Positions 17,932 to 26,759 of a DNA stretch of 64,000 bases are shown one piece after another; position 1 is the first letter of the stretch; each line of letters begins with the position of its first letter. The stretch comes from Streptomyces lincolnensis (GTDB lineage Bacteria; Actinomycetota; Actinomycetes; Streptomycetales; Streptomycetaceae), in the NCBI RefSeq assembly GCF_021173675.1, contig NZ_JAIHON010000008.1, positions 449,075 through 513,074 of the forward strand, given 5' to 3'. Position numbers and translations under genes: made by a program. Under the pieces are notes generated by a model, which saw only the letters and a list, made by a program, of their open reading frames with translations, was not told the DNA's origin and searched no databases.

Positions 17932-18735
17932 ATGAAGGCGCGGGACACAGAGGCGCAGGACATCAAGGCGCAGGACATCAAGGTGTCGAGCCTCGCCGAC
18001 CGGCCCGAGGCGCGGGAGCGGATCGTCGCGATGGCCGACAGCTGGCAGGAGTACGTGATCCAGGACCTCGTGGGCTACCACCACTACGGCCGGATCGCGA
18101 CCGAACTCCCGCAGTACGTGCAGTTCGCCGAGGACGAGCGGGGTGAGATCGTCGCGCACGCCTACAGCGTGCCGTTCGCACTGGACGTCGAGGGCCGGCG
18201 CGAACTGCCCGCCCGCGGCTGGGACGAGGTGCTCCTGTGGGCCTTCGCCGACCTGCGCCGCGGCACCCGCCCCGACACCGTCAGCGCGATCTCCGTCACC
18301 GTCGCCCCGCACGCCCAGGGCCGCGGACTGTCCGGCCTGATGCTGTCCGCGATGCGCGACAACGCCCGCGCCCGGGGCTTCGGCGAGGTCGTCGCCCCGG
18401 TCCGCCCCAACGCCAAGCATCGGGAACCGCACACCCCGATCGAGGAGTACGCCCGCCGCGTACGCCCCGACGGGCTGCCGCACGACCCCTGGATGCGCGT
18501 GCACGCCCGGGCCGGCGCCACCGTCGACTCCGTGGCACCGGCCTCCATGACCGTCTCCGGCTCCCTGGAACAGTGGCGCCGCTGGACCGGACTGCCGTTC
18601 GACACGGCGGGCGACGTCGAGGTACCGGGGGCGCTGGTTCCGGTGCGCTGCGAGCCGGAGCGCGGGTACGCGGTGTACGTCGAGCCGAACGTGTGGATGC
18701 GGCATCCGCTGACGGCATCCCCGCACCCGGCCTGA
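17932..18735 (+). CDS. GNAT-fold acetyltransferase-like protein
   Basis: A 267-residue protein. Its N-terminus is an unusual short repeat (MKARDTEAQDIKAQDIKV), encoded by near-identical 15-base units. The rest resembles a GNAT domain: 'AISVTVAPHAQGRGLSGLML' gives the acetyl-CoA pyrophosphate loop near residue 125, and 'ARGFGEVVAPVRPNAKH' follows. The start is uncertain. The ATG at 17932 has a GGTGGGGG site. A GTG at 17917 overlaps the nuclease stop as GTGA and is also possible, which would add five residues. The substrate is unknown. Confidence 0.75.
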   Translation: MKARDTEAQDIKAQDIKVSSLADRPEARERIVAMADSWQEYVIQDLVGYHHYGRIATELPQYVQFAEDERGEIVAHAYSVPFALDVEGRRELPARGWDEVLLWAFADLRRGTRPDTVSAISVTVAPHAQGRGLSGLMLSAMRDNARARGFGEVVAPVRPNAKHREPHTPIEEYARRVRPDGLPHDPWMRVHARAGATVDSVAPASMTVSGSLEQWRRWTGLPFDTAGDVEVPGALVPVRCEPERGYAVYVEPNVWMRHPLTASPHPA

Positions 18736-18880
18736 TCCGTTCGGCCGATCCGCCGCGCCGACCTGCCCCGCCGGGTGACGTGATCAGGACGACAACGGTT
18801 CGGTACAACCCAGGACCGCTCGCAGGTGTCGGCCTATACGCTCGAAGCGACACTCGGACACTCGGACACCAGGAGCTGTC

Positions 18881-19501
18881 ATGCATGGCCACGGCTACAC
18901 GCAGCCGGTGAAGCAGCCGCCCCACACGGGGTGGCTGGTCTTCCTGCGCGTGCTGTTCGTGGTGGTCTCGATCCTCAGCGTCGGGCTCCTGGCCTGGACG
19001 ATGCTGCTGCGCCTGGCGATCGTCACGCGCAAGTCGCTCGACTGGGGCCTGTTCGTGGCCGCGTTCGTCGCCGACGTCCTCGCGCTCGTGCTGGTCGGCA
19101 CCGAGCCCGGCGAGGATGTCCACACCGTGGGCGGCTGGACGGGCATGCTGCTCCTCCTGGGCACGCTCGTCGCGGGGATCGCGTACTACCTCGCGGCGGA
19201 CATCCGCCACTTCCACCAGCTCCGCCACGGCGGCCACCCGCCGCGGGCCGCCACGGCTCCGGGGTACGGCTATCCGCAGCCCGCGCCGCCCACGCCGTAC
19301 ACAGCGGCGACCCTGCCGCAGACCTCCCGGACGCCGCACGGCCCGCCCCCGATGCCGCAGCCGCCGTTGCCCGCCGCCCCGCCGCCGCAGCGCCCCGCGC
19401 CCGCGCGCATCGACCAGGTGCGCGCCGAGCTCGACGAGCTCAGTGACTACCTGCGCAACCACGAAGGCCGCCCCCACGGCAACTCCGAGGGCGGAAGGTG
19501 A
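18881..19501 (+). CDS. Membrane protein with proline-rich cytoplasmic tail, unknown function
   Basis: A 206-residue protein with three hydrophobic helices in residues 18-108. A proline/alanine-rich linker (about 115-170) and a short charged helix (RIDQVRAELDELSDYLRNHE) follow. A clear AGGAG precedes the ATG at 18881. It runs into the kinase gene, whose likely GTG start lies 3 bases beyond its TGA, so the two are probably co-transcribed. The tail could be a docking or phosphorylation site for that kinase; this is inference from adjacency only. Confidence 0.8.
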   Translation: MHGHGYTQPVKQPPHTGWLVFLRVLFVVVSILSVGLLAWTMLLRLAIVTRKSLDWGLFVAAFVADVLALVLVGTEPGEDVHTVGGWTGMLLLLGTLVAGIAYYLAADIRHFHQLRHGGHPPRAATAPGYGYPQPAPPTPYTAATLPQTSRTPHGPPPMPQPPLPAAPPPQRPAPARIDQVRAELDELSDYLRNHEGRPHGNSEGGR

Positions 19502-19503
19502 CC

Positions 19504-21033
19504 GTGACGGCAGGACGGGTCGTCGCCGACCGCTACGAACTGTCCACGCTCATCGGCCAGGGCGGCATGGGCCAGGTCTGGACCGCGTACGACCGGCGGC
19601 TGGACCGGCGGGTCGCGGTGAAGCTGCTGCGGCCCGACAAGGTGGCCGGACAGGAGGCGGACGAACTGCGCCGCCGGTTCGTGCGCGAGTGCCGGGTGAC
19701 CGCGCAGGTCGACCACCCGGGCCTGGTCACCGTGCACGACGCGGGCAGCGAGGGCGAGGAGCTGTTCCTCGTCATGCAGTACGTCGACGGCGCCGACCTC
19801 TCCGACCATCTCGCCGAGCACGGCCCGTACCCCTGGCCGTGGGCCGTCGCGGTCGCCGCGCAACTGTGCGCCGTGCTGAGCGCCGTGCACGCCGTGCCGA
19901 TCGTCCACCGCGACCTCAAGCCGCGCAACGTGATGGTGAAGCAGGACGGCACGGTCACCGTCCTCGACCTCGGCGTCGCCTCCGTCATGGACGCCGACAC
20001 CACCCGCCTCACCCACACCGGCACGCCCATCGGCTCGCCCGCCTACATGGCCCCCGAACAGGCCATGGGAGGCGCGGTCGGCCCGTACACCGACCTGTAC
20101 GCACTCGGCGTGGTGCTGCACGAACTCCTCAGCGGCGATGTGCCGTTCGCCGGATCGACGGCGCTCGGCGTGCTGCACCGGCACCTGTACGAGCCTCCGC
20201 TGCCCGTCCGCCGTATGCGCCCCGAGGTGCCCGAGCCGCTTGAGGCACTGGTGCTGCGGCTGCTCGCCAAGGACCCGCAGCACCGGCCCGCCTCCGCGCA
20301 GGACGTGTACGAGGACCTGACACCGCTGCTGCCCGCGCGCGGGATGCCCACCGGGGCGCCCCTGGACCCCACGCGCCCGTTCCTGCGCCCGCACGCCCCC
20401 TGGCCCGACCGCGCGCGGACGCCCGCCCCGCAGCCCGCCCCCGCCGCTCCGGCCGCGCCGCCCGCCGGGAAACCGGACGTGGCCCGTGCCGTGGACGAGG
20501 TCAAGCGCCTCCTCGGTGAGGGCCGGATCACCCAGGCCGTCGACATCCTCGGCGCGATCCTCCCGGTCGCCGCCGAACAGCACGGCGAGAACTCCCCGGT
20601 CGTCCGCACCCTGCGCAAGCAGTACGCCGCCACCCTCATGGACGACGGCCAGTACCGGCGCGCGCTGCCCGTCCTGCGCTCCCTCGCCACCGAACGCGCC
20701 GCCGAGTCGGGCCACGCCGACCCCCGGTCCCTGCGCTTCCGCTACGAGGCCGCCCAGTGCCTGGAACAGCTCGGCGAACCGGCGGCCGCGCTCGCCGAGT
20801 ACCGCGCGCTGCTGCCGTACTACGAGAACCAGTACGTGGCCGGGGACCCCGGACTCGCCCACGACGTCCGCCGCCGCATCGGCCACCTCCTGCTCGCCCT
20901 CGGCGACCGCGCCGCCGCCCACGACACCCTGGCCCGCCTGCTGCACGACGCGGAGCACCTGCACGGCCCCGGACACCCGCTCGCCGTGGAGGTCCGCCGG
21001 ACCCTGGAGTGGCTCGGCCAGGTGCACGGCTAG
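19504..21033 (+). CDS. Soluble Hanks-type Ser/Thr protein kinase with C-terminal TPR-like repeats
   Basis: A 509-residue protein. Residues 8-270 are a eukaryotic-type kinase with 'GQGGMGQVW', catalytic 'VAVK' (Lys40), 'HRDLKPRN' (Asp near 137) and 'LDLGVASV' in place of DFG. A proline/alanine linker leads to a helical C-terminal half (about 325-505) that looks like tetratricopeptide repeats. No membrane helix or PASTA domain is present, so it is cytosolic, unlike PknB. The GTG at 19504 is preferred because GGAAG lies 6 bases upstream; a GTG at 19498 is adjacent to that site. Confidence 0.87.
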   Translation: MTAGRVVADRYELSTLIGQGGMGQVWTAYDRRLDRRVAVKLLRPDKVAGQEADELRRRFVRECRVTAQVDHPGLVTVHDAGSEGEELFLVMQYVDGADLSDHLAEHGPYPWPWAVAVAAQLCAVLSAVHAVPIVHRDLKPRNVMVKQDGTVTVLDLGVASVMDADTTRLTHTGTPIGSPAYMAPEQAMGGAVGPYTDLYALGVVLHELLSGDVPFAGSTALGVLHRHLYEPPLPVRRMRPEVPEPLEALVLRLLAKDPQHRPASAQDVYEDLTPLLPARGMPTGAPLDPTRPFLRPHAPWPDRARTPAPQPAPAAPAAPPAGKPDVARAVDEVKRLLGEGRITQAVDILGAILPVAAEQHGENSPVVRTLRKQYAATLMDDGQYRRALPVLRSLATERAAESGHADPRSLRFRYEAAQCLEQLGEPAAALAEYRALLPYYENQYVAGDPGLAHDVRRRIGHLLLALGDRAAAHDTLARLLHDAEHLHGPGHPLAVEVRRTLEWLGQVHG

Positions 21034-21254
21034 GTCCACGGCTGGGGGCCCGTCGTCGCACCCGGAGTGGCCCGGGATCCGCGTCGGTGCCCGAAGTCCT
21101 GGTGAATCGTTGGTCGAATGGGTTGGCCAGAGCTTGCCCACTGCCTACCATCGATCACCGCAAGACTTTGTGCGCCCGCCCGTCGCCCGACCACCACCCC
21201 TCAACGAGCCGCTACGCGGCGCACCTGTCTGCACAATCTCCTCGGGAGGCTTCC

Positions 21255-21899
21255 TTGCACCGCCGTCGTCGCACCGCGCTCCTCCTCTCCGCCGCGATCG
21301 CCGCGGCGCCCCTCCTCACCGCCTGCGGAAACGACGCGCACCCCGGCGCGGCGGCCGTCGTCGGCGGCCAGCGGATCACCGTCGCCCAGCTGGAGAACCG
21401 GGTGAACGAGGTCCGCGAGGCGCAGCGGGCCGCGGTGCCGGACGAGGCGCAGTACGCACAGGCCGTCGCCAGGACCGGCACCCTCACCCGCGACACCCTG
21501 CACAACATGGTCCTCGACCAGGTGGTGCACCGCGCCGCGCAGGAGGCGGGCGTGACCGTCAGCCGCCGCGAGGTCCAGCAGATGCGCGCCGGCCTGGAGC
21601 AGCAGACCGGCGGCGCCAAGGCGCTGGAGACCGCCTGGCTCCAGCAGTACGGCATCGCTCCCGAGCGCCTCGACGACAACCTCCGCTTCCAGCTGGAGGC
21701 CCAGAAGCTCGCCGCCAAGGTCGGCACCGACACCGGCGACCCGGCCTTCTGGAACGCCCTCGCCAAGGCGTCCAAGGAGCTCGGCGTCGATCTCAACCCG
21801 CGCTACGGCACCTGGGACGTCCAGAAGAGCAGCCGCGCCGACGCGAAGACGCCGTGGGTGCGCGAGGTGACGGCGCCGGAGCCCGAGCAGCCGGCATGA
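21255..21899 (+). CDS. SurA N-terminal-domain lipoprotein
   Basis: A 214-residue exported lipoprotein with lipobox 'LLTAC' (Cys24). It is mostly helical, with 'AAVVGGQRITVAQLENRVNEV' and 'TRDTLHNMVLDQVVHRAAQEAGV', as in the SurA chaperone N-terminal domain. No parvulin-type prolyl isomerase domain follows, so it is more likely a chaperone than an isomerase. The TTG at 21255 has GGGAGG 5 bases upstream and gives a proper signal peptide (HRRRRTALLLSAAIAAAP). It lies about 220 bases beyond the kinase and upstream of mazG. Confidence 0.84.
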   Translation: MHRRRRTALLLSAAIAAAPLLTACGNDAHPGAAAVVGGQRITVAQLENRVNEVREAQRAAVPDEAQYAQAVARTGTLTRDTLHNMVLDQVVHRAAQEAGVTVSRREVQQMRAGLEQQTGGAKALETAWLQQYGIAPERLDDNLRFQLEAQKLAAKVGTDTGDPAFWNALAKASKELGVDLNPRYGTWDVQKSSRADAKTPWVREVTAPEPEQPA

Positions 21900-22059
21900 G
21901 ACCGAGCCACGGTCACGAGGTGGCGTAACGGTACGGCGGACTCCGACGGACTACGGGGGAGTACGGCGGATCCCCGGCCTGTGGACAACCGCGGGCCGTG
22001 AACACCCGCCCCTGTGGACAACTCGTGGTGCCGTCCGCGCCGTGCGTTAGCTTCGAGGT

Positions 22060-23088
22060 GTGAACGCAACCAGTCCCGAAGCCGCCCCCGCCTCCGGCAC
22101 CGGCACCGGCCCCGATGCCGCGGCCCCCGGCCGCATCGTCCTGCTCACCACCAGCCACCGCGTCGCGCCCGGACTGCTCTCCTGGCCCGCCTGGCAGGCG
22201 CTGCACGCCGCCGACCGCGTGCTCTGCGCGGACGGCGCGCACCCGCAGCTGCCGTATCTGCGCGAGGCGGGCATAGGCGTCGACGAGACGTCACCGACCG
22301 CCGAGGAACTGGTCGCCGCCTGCGCCGACGGCGCCACCGTGGTCGTCGTGGCGACCGGCGAGGGCGAACCGGCCCTCACCGACGGACTGGCCCGCCTGGC
22401 GGGCTCCGGACGCGTGACCATGCCCGAGCTGGAGCTGCTGCCCGCCTCCTACGACCTGCCCGGCGCCCGTCTCCTCGACCTCGTCCAGGTGATGGACCGC
22501 ATCCGCGCCGAGTGCCCGTGGTCCTCCCGGCAGACCCACGAGGGCCTGGCCAAGTACGGCATCGAGGAGGCGTACGAACTCGTCGAGGCCATCGAGGACG
22601 GCGACCGCGACGAACTCCGCGAGGAACTCGGCGACGTCCTCCTCCAGGTCGTCTTCCACGCGAGGATCGCCGAGGAGCACCCGGACACCCCGTTCTCCGT
22701 CGACGACGTCGCCGGCGGCATCGTCACCAAGCTCATCCACCGCCACCCGCACGTCTTCGGGGACGAGACCGCCACCACCCCCGACGAGGTCAAGGAACAC
22801 TGGCTGCGCACCAAGGCCGTCGAGAAGCGACGTGAATCGGTGACCGACGGCATACCCCTCGGCCAGCCGGGCCTCGCCCTCGCCTCCAAACTCGCCTCCC
22901 GAGTCCGCACGGCCGGCCTCGACGTCCCCCTCCCCACCGGCGACGGCATGGGCTACGACCTCCTGGCCCTCGCCGTCCGCGCCGAGGCGTCCGGTGTGGA
23001 CCCGGAGGCGGCCCTGCGAGCGGCAGCCCGCGCCTACCGGGACGCCGTACGAGCGGCCGAGGGCCTGGCCGACCAGCACCGGCCGTAG
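22060..23088 (+). CDS. mazG: Nucleoside triphosphate pyrophosphohydrolase, MazG family
   Basis: A 342-residue protein. The C-terminal part (about 140-330) holds the MazG domain: 'LLDLVQVMDRIRAECPWSSRQTHEGLAKYGIEEAYELVEAI' contains the Glu residues that bind Mg2+ (split here as LLDLVQVMDRIRAECPWS and QTHEGLAKYGIEEAYELVEA), followed by 'ELREELGDVLLQVVFHARIA'. The N-terminal 130 residues resemble a tetrapyrrole-methylase-like domain without clear catalytic motifs, as is usual in actinobacterial MazG. It hydrolyses non-canonical NTPs to monophosphates. The start is a GTG at 22060 with only a weak GAGG site. Confidence 0.9.
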   Translation: MNATSPEAAPASGTGTGPDAAAPGRIVLLTTSHRVAPGLLSWPAWQALHAADRVLCADGAHPQLPYLREAGIGVDETSPTAEELVAACADGATVVVVATGEGEPALTDGLARLAGSGRVTMPELELLPASYDLPGARLLDLVQVMDRIRAECPWSSRQTHEGLAKYGIEEAYELVEAIEDGDRDELREELGDVLLQVVFHARIAEEHPDTPFSVDDVAGGIVTKLIHRHPHVFGDETATTPDEVKEHWLRTKAVEKRRESVTDGIPLGQPGLALASKLASRVRTAGLDVPLPTGDGMGYDLLALAVRAEASGVDPEAALRAAARAYRDAVRAAEGLADQHRP

Positions 23089-23136
23089 CCCGGTCCCACC
23101 CGGCCACGACCGCCCCCGCCCCGATACCGTCGAGGA

Positions 23137-24405
23137 GTGACCGACCAGCCCCTCCCCCTCAGCCCCGCACCCGAGCTCTTCACCTGGGAGTTCGCCGGCG
23201 ACCCCTACCCGGCGTACGCCTGGCTGCGTGAGCACGCCCCCGTGCACAGGACGCGGCTGCCCAGCGGGGTGGAGGCCTGGTTGGTCACCCGTTACCGCGA
23301 TGCCAAGCAGGCGCTGGCCGATCCCCGGCTGTCCAAGAACCCGGCGCATCACGACGAGCCGGCGCACGCCAAGGGCAAGACCGGCATCCCCGGGGAGCGC
23401 AAGGCGGAGTTGATGACGCATCTGCTGAACATCGACCCGCCGGACCACACCCGGCTGCGCAGGCTGGTGTCGAAGGCGTTCACCCCGCGCCGGGTCGCGG
23501 AGTTCGCGCCCCGGGTCCAGGAGCTCACCGATCAGCTCATCGACGGGTTCGCGGAGAAGGGGAGCGCCGATCTCATCCACGAGTTCGCCTTCCCGCTCCC
23601 CATCTACGCGATCTGCGACCTGCTCGGTGTCCCCCGCGAGGACCAGGACGACTTCCGGGACTGGGCGGGGATGATGATCCGTCACCAGGGCGGCCCCCGG
23701 GGCGGGGTCGCGCGGTCGGTGAAGAAGATGCGCGGCTACCTGGCCGAGTTGATCCACCGCAAGCGGGAGGCACTGCCCGACGAGCCCACCCCCGGTGAGG
23801 GCCTCATCTCCGGTCTGATCCGGGCCTCCGACCACGGCGAGCACCTCACCGAGAACGAGGCCGCCGCCATGGCCTTCATCCTGCTCTTCGCGGGTTTCGA
23901 GACCACCGTCAACCTGGTGGGCAACGGCACCTACGCCCTCCTCACCCACCCCGAGCAGCGGACCCGCCTGCAGAAGGCGCTCTCCGAGGGCGACCGCGGC
24001 CTGCTGGAGACCGGCGTCGAGGAACTCCTGCGCTACGACGGCCCCGTGGAACTGGCCACCTGGCGGTTCGCGACCCGCCCGCTGAGCATCGGCGGACAGG
24101 ACATCGCGGCCGGCGACCCCGTCCTCGTCGTCCTCGCCGCCGCGGACCGGGATCCGGAGCGGTTCGCGGACCCGGACGTGCTCGATCTCGGCCGGCGTGA
24201 CAACCAACACCTCGGGTACGGCCACGGCATCCACTACTGCCTCGGCGCGCCCCTCGCCCGGCTGGAGGGCCAGATCGCGCTCGCCACCCTCCTCACCCGA
24301 CTCCCCGACCTGCAACTCGCGGCGGATCCGACCGATCTGCGCTGGCGCGGAGGCCTCATCATGCGTGGACTGCGCACCCTCCCCGTGGAGTTCACCGCCC
24401 GCTGA
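23137..24405 (+). CDS. Cytochrome P450 (CYP107-like)
   Basis: A 422-residue soluble bacterial P450. The I-helix oxygen-activation motif is 'FAGFETT'. The K-helix ExxR lies in 'GVEELLRYDGPVE'. The heme loop 'GYGHGIHYCLGAPLAR' places the axial thiolate at about Cys368, with Tyr where Phe is usual at the loop start. The closest family I recognise is CYP107. No ferredoxin or biosynthetic genes are adjacent, so the substrate is unknown. The GTG at 23137 has GAGGA directly abutting it, so translation may be leaderless or use weak pairing. Confidence 0.9.
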   Translation: MTDQPLPLSPAPELFTWEFAGDPYPAYAWLREHAPVHRTRLPSGVEAWLVTRYRDAKQALADPRLSKNPAHHDEPAHAKGKTGIPGERKAELMTHLLNIDPPDHTRLRRLVSKAFTPRRVAEFAPRVQELTDQLIDGFAEKGSADLIHEFAFPLPIYAICDLLGVPREDQDDFRDWAGMMIRHQGGPRGGVARSVKKMRGYLAELIHRKREALPDEPTPGEGLISGLIRASDHGEHLTENEAAAMAFILLFAGFETTVNLVGNGTYALLTHPEQRTRLQKALSEGDRGLLETGVEELLRYDGPVELATWRFATRPLSIGGQDIAAGDPVLVVLAAADRDPERFADPDVLDLGRRDNQHLGYGHGIHYCLGAPLARLEGQIALATLLTRLPDLQLAADPTDLRWRGGLIMRGLRTLPVEFTAR

Positions 24406-24499
24406 GCGCCGCGTTCACGCCCCGTGGTCGCCCGCTCCCACCTGCGTAAAGGTGACACGCCCTCAAGTCTGTGACTTTCACGTGATCTACGCGGCATTA

Positions 24500-24531
24500 A
24501 CTTGTGACAAGTGATCGGCTGCCTATACGTT
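24500..24531 (+). promoter_or_regulatory. Candidate promoter and 13-base palindrome upstream of rpfB
   Basis: TTGTGA (24502-24507), an 18-base spacer and TACGTT (24526-24531) resemble a HrdB-type promoter. A perfect palindrome, ACTTGTGACAAGT (24500-24512), overlaps the -35 element and could be an operator. Predicted transcription would start about 60 bases before the ATG at 24600. This is by eye only. Confidence 0.45.
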
Positions 24532-24599
24532 CACGGATCAACGCGGCGCCGAGCACCAGGCTCCGCGCCCGTCACCGTCGTCTCGCGAAAGGTTTCCGC

Positions 24600-25625
24600 A
24601 TGCTCTCCGGGAACGGTCGTCACCGTCGCCCCCGCCAGGCTCCGGCCATCCTCGTCGCGGCCGGAGTGACCGGTTCCGCCATCGCCATCCCGCTCCTCGG
24701 AGCCACCGGCGCGAGCGCGGCCACCGGGGCCACCTGGGACCAGGTCGCCAACTGCGAGACCGAAGGCGCCTGGAGCCACCAGGGCAACGGTGAGTACGGC
24801 GGGCTGAACATCGCCCAGGAGGACTGGGACAAGTACGGCGGACTCGACTTCGCCGAACGCCCCGACCAGGCCAGCAGAAACCAGCAGATAACGGTCGCCG
24901 AGAAGATCCTCGCGGACAAGGGCGTCGGCTACTGGGCCACCTGTGGCCTGCTCAAGGGGCTCAGCCAGGACTCCCAGGCGGCCGACGTCGACACGGGCGT
25001 GTCCAGCGGTACGGGCTCCTCGGACGACTCGGACTCCGGCATCGGCTCCGGCCTGACCGACTCCTCCGAGTCCACGGCCGGTTCGTCCGGGGGCTCCACG
25101 GGCTCCGGGGGAGACGTGTCGTCGCCCTCGCCGTCCGGCACTCCGTCGGGCGACTCGGGCACGGCGGACAACTCGAATAACTCGAACAAGTCCGATACAT
25201 CAGCCGATCCCACCACCGGCGCCACCCCGCAGGACGACTCACAGCGCTCCGACAGCGCCTCCACAGGCTCGCCGAAACAGGACGAGTCGGATAATTCATG
25301 GCGGGAGGGCGGCTCTTCGGGCCTCGTCGACATCGGCGCCCTCGGGGACACCTTCAGCGGCGGCAAGCACCGCGGCGGCAGTGCCGACGAGAGCGCGGGC
25401 GAGAGCGCGGACACCCGCGGCGCCGACACCGCCACGTCCACCGGCCGGCACGCCGCCCGCGACGACTCGTACACCGTGCGCCCCGGGGACACGCTCGCGT
25501 CCATCGCCGACTCCCTTGACCTCCAGGGCGGGTGGCGCGCGCTCTACGAGGAGAACAAGGTGGCCATCGGTGCCGACCCGAGCCGCATCGTGCCCGGTCA
25601 GACCCTCGGACTTGGTGTCGAATAG
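24600..25625 (+). CDS. rpfB: Resuscitation-promoting factor with C-terminal LysM
   Basis: A 341-residue secreted muralytic enzyme. After a signal peptide ending near 'GASA' (about residue 40), the Rpf transglycosylase-like domain covers about 42-120. 'WDQVANCETEGAW' gives the catalytic Glu53 and a paired Cys52. A very serine/glycine/aspartate-rich linker (about 125-285) precedes a LysM peptidoglycan-binding domain at the C-terminus (SYTVRPGDTLASIADSL). It cleaves cell-wall glycan during germination and vegetative growth. The ATG at 24600 has GAAAGG 8 bases upstream. The name follows memory of the S. coelicolor rpfA/rpfB pair. Confidence 0.87.
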   Translation: MLSGNGRHRRPRQAPAILVAAGVTGSAIAIPLLGATGASAATGATWDQVANCETEGAWSHQGNGEYGGLNIAQEDWDKYGGLDFAERPDQASRNQQITVAEKILADKGVGYWATCGLLKGLSQDSQAADVDTGVSSGTGSSDDSDSGIGSGLTDSSESTAGSSGGSTGSGGDVSSPSPSGTPSGDSGTADNSNNSNKSDTSADPTTGATPQDDSQRSDSASTGSPKQDESDNSWREGGSSGLVDIGALGDTFSGGKHRGGSADESAGESADTRGADTATSTGRHAARDDSYTVRPGDTLASIADSLDLQGGWRALYEENKVAIGADPSRIVPGQTLGLGVE

Positions 25626-25716
25626 GGCGAAAAGCAACGGGAGTTCGCGTCATACTTCGCGCCGAATGTCCGGATTGGCGAAAGTGTGGGATGAGTCTCA
25701 GAAGCCCTGATCGTCT

Positions 25717-25746
25717 TTGAAATTCCGCGGATCGCGTGTCTACGGT
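25717..25746 (+). promoter_or_regulatory. Candidate promoter of the rpfA leader
   Basis: TTGAAA (25717-25722), an 18-base spacer and TACGGT (25741-25746) fit a HrdB-type promoter. Transcription from here would begin just before the riboswitch aptamer, leaving a leader of about 240 bases. Confidence 0.55.
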
Positions 25747-25772
25747 CATCACCGCTCGGCAACCCGAGCCCC

Positions 25773-25985
25773 GGCGGCCGCAACGCCGAATCCTGCCAGC
25801 GGCCACATGGGAACAGTCGTCGCGTCAAGCGCCGTAGGCAGGAGCGGGGGACCCAAGGTAAGTGCCGGGCCCGGTGGTTGACACCGGAACCGGCTTGGGG
25901 TGAAGCCGTGCACCGAGAGGTGCGCGGCCGGGCAACTCAACCGGCCCGAACCCGACAGCTCACCTCGCAGGCGTCGGTGAGGGGA
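25773..25985 (+). promoter_or_regulatory. c-di-AMP riboswitch (ydaO/yuaA class) in the rpfA leader
   Basis: The long leader of the second Rpf gene carries the conserved blocks of the actinobacterial ydaO class: GCCGAATCC (about 25785), 'GGAGCGGGGGACCCAAGG' (25840-25857), 'GCTTGGGGTGAAGCC' (25893-25907), and the 3' blocks 'GGGCAACTCAACCGG', 'CCCGAACCCGACAGCTCACC' and 'TCGCAGGCGTCGGTGAGG', ending at about 25983. It is known that S. coelicolor rpfA is controlled by such a riboswitch, which shuts expression off when c-di-AMP is high. The boundaries are approximate. The 367-base spacer 25626-25992 otherwise holds only the promoter. Confidence 0.87.
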
Positions 25986-25992
25986 TCCTTCC

Positions 25993-26670
25993 ATGCTGTT
26001 TTCCGGCAAGGGCAAGCACCGCCGTCCGTCCAAGGCCACCCGTGCCGTCGCGCTCGCCGGCGTCACCGGTGTCGCCATCGCCGCCCCGCTGATGGCGGCC
26101 GGCAACGCCTCCGCCGCCACCGCCTCCGAGTGGGACGCCGTCGCCCAGTGCGAGTCGGGCGGCGACTGGACCATCAACACCGGCAACGGCTACTACGGCG
26201 GCGTGCAGTTCTCCGCCTCCACCTGGGCCGCGTACGGCGGCACGAAGTACGCCGCGCAGGCCAACCAGGCCACCAAGGCGCAGCAGATCGAGATAGCCGA
26301 GAAGGTCCTCGCGGGCCAGGGCAAGGGTGCCTGGCCGGTCTGCGGCAAGAACCTGTCCGGTGCCTCCTACAACGGCGGCTCGGGCAGCGCCGGCCAGAAC
26401 CAGAGCACCGAGACCCGCTCCTCCGAGCAGTCGGCCTCCCGCTCCGCCGAGCGCCCCGCGGCCAAGGCCAAGAAGACCGTCACCACCCCGACCGGCAAGA
26501 AGGTCAAGAAGGGCGACGGCGAGTACAAGGTCGTCAAGGGCGACACCCTCAGCTCGATCGCCGAGAAGCACGACGTCAAGGGCGGCTGGGCGAAGCTGTT
26601 CGACCTGAACAAGGACATCGTCGACCAGGCCGACCTCATCTACCCGGGTCAGCAGCTGCACCTCAAGTAA
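25993..26670 (+). CDS. rpfA: Resuscitation-promoting factor with C-terminal LysM
   Basis: A 225-residue secreted muralytic enzyme. The signal peptide ends near 'GNASA' (about 41). The Rpf domain spans about 43-120, with 'WDAVAQCESGGDW' giving catalytic Glu54 and Cys53. A Ser/Arg/Lys-rich linker (about 120-170) precedes a LysM domain (YKVVKGDTLSSIAEKHDV) at the end. It shares its plan with the upstream paralogue but has a much shorter linker. It is preceded by a c-di-AMP riboswitch, linking wall cleavage at germination to second-messenger level. Confidence 0.93.
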   Translation: MLFSGKGKHRRPSKATRAVALAGVTGVAIAAPLMAAGNASAATASEWDAVAQCESGGDWTINTGNGYYGGVQFSASTWAAYGGTKYAAQANQATKAQQIEIAEKVLAGQGKGAWPVCGKNLSGASYNGGSGSAGQNQSTETRSSEQSASRSAERPAAKAKKTVTTPTGKKVKKGDGEYKVVKGDTLSSIAEKHDVKGGWAKLFDLNKDIVDQADLIYPGQQLHLK

Positions 26671-26759
26671 GAGGACGGCAGGACGGCTGAACCACAGGGT
26701 CCTCATATCCGTGTCCTTCATGATGAGGGCCTCGTGAGGGTCCCCCCCGTCCCCACGGG

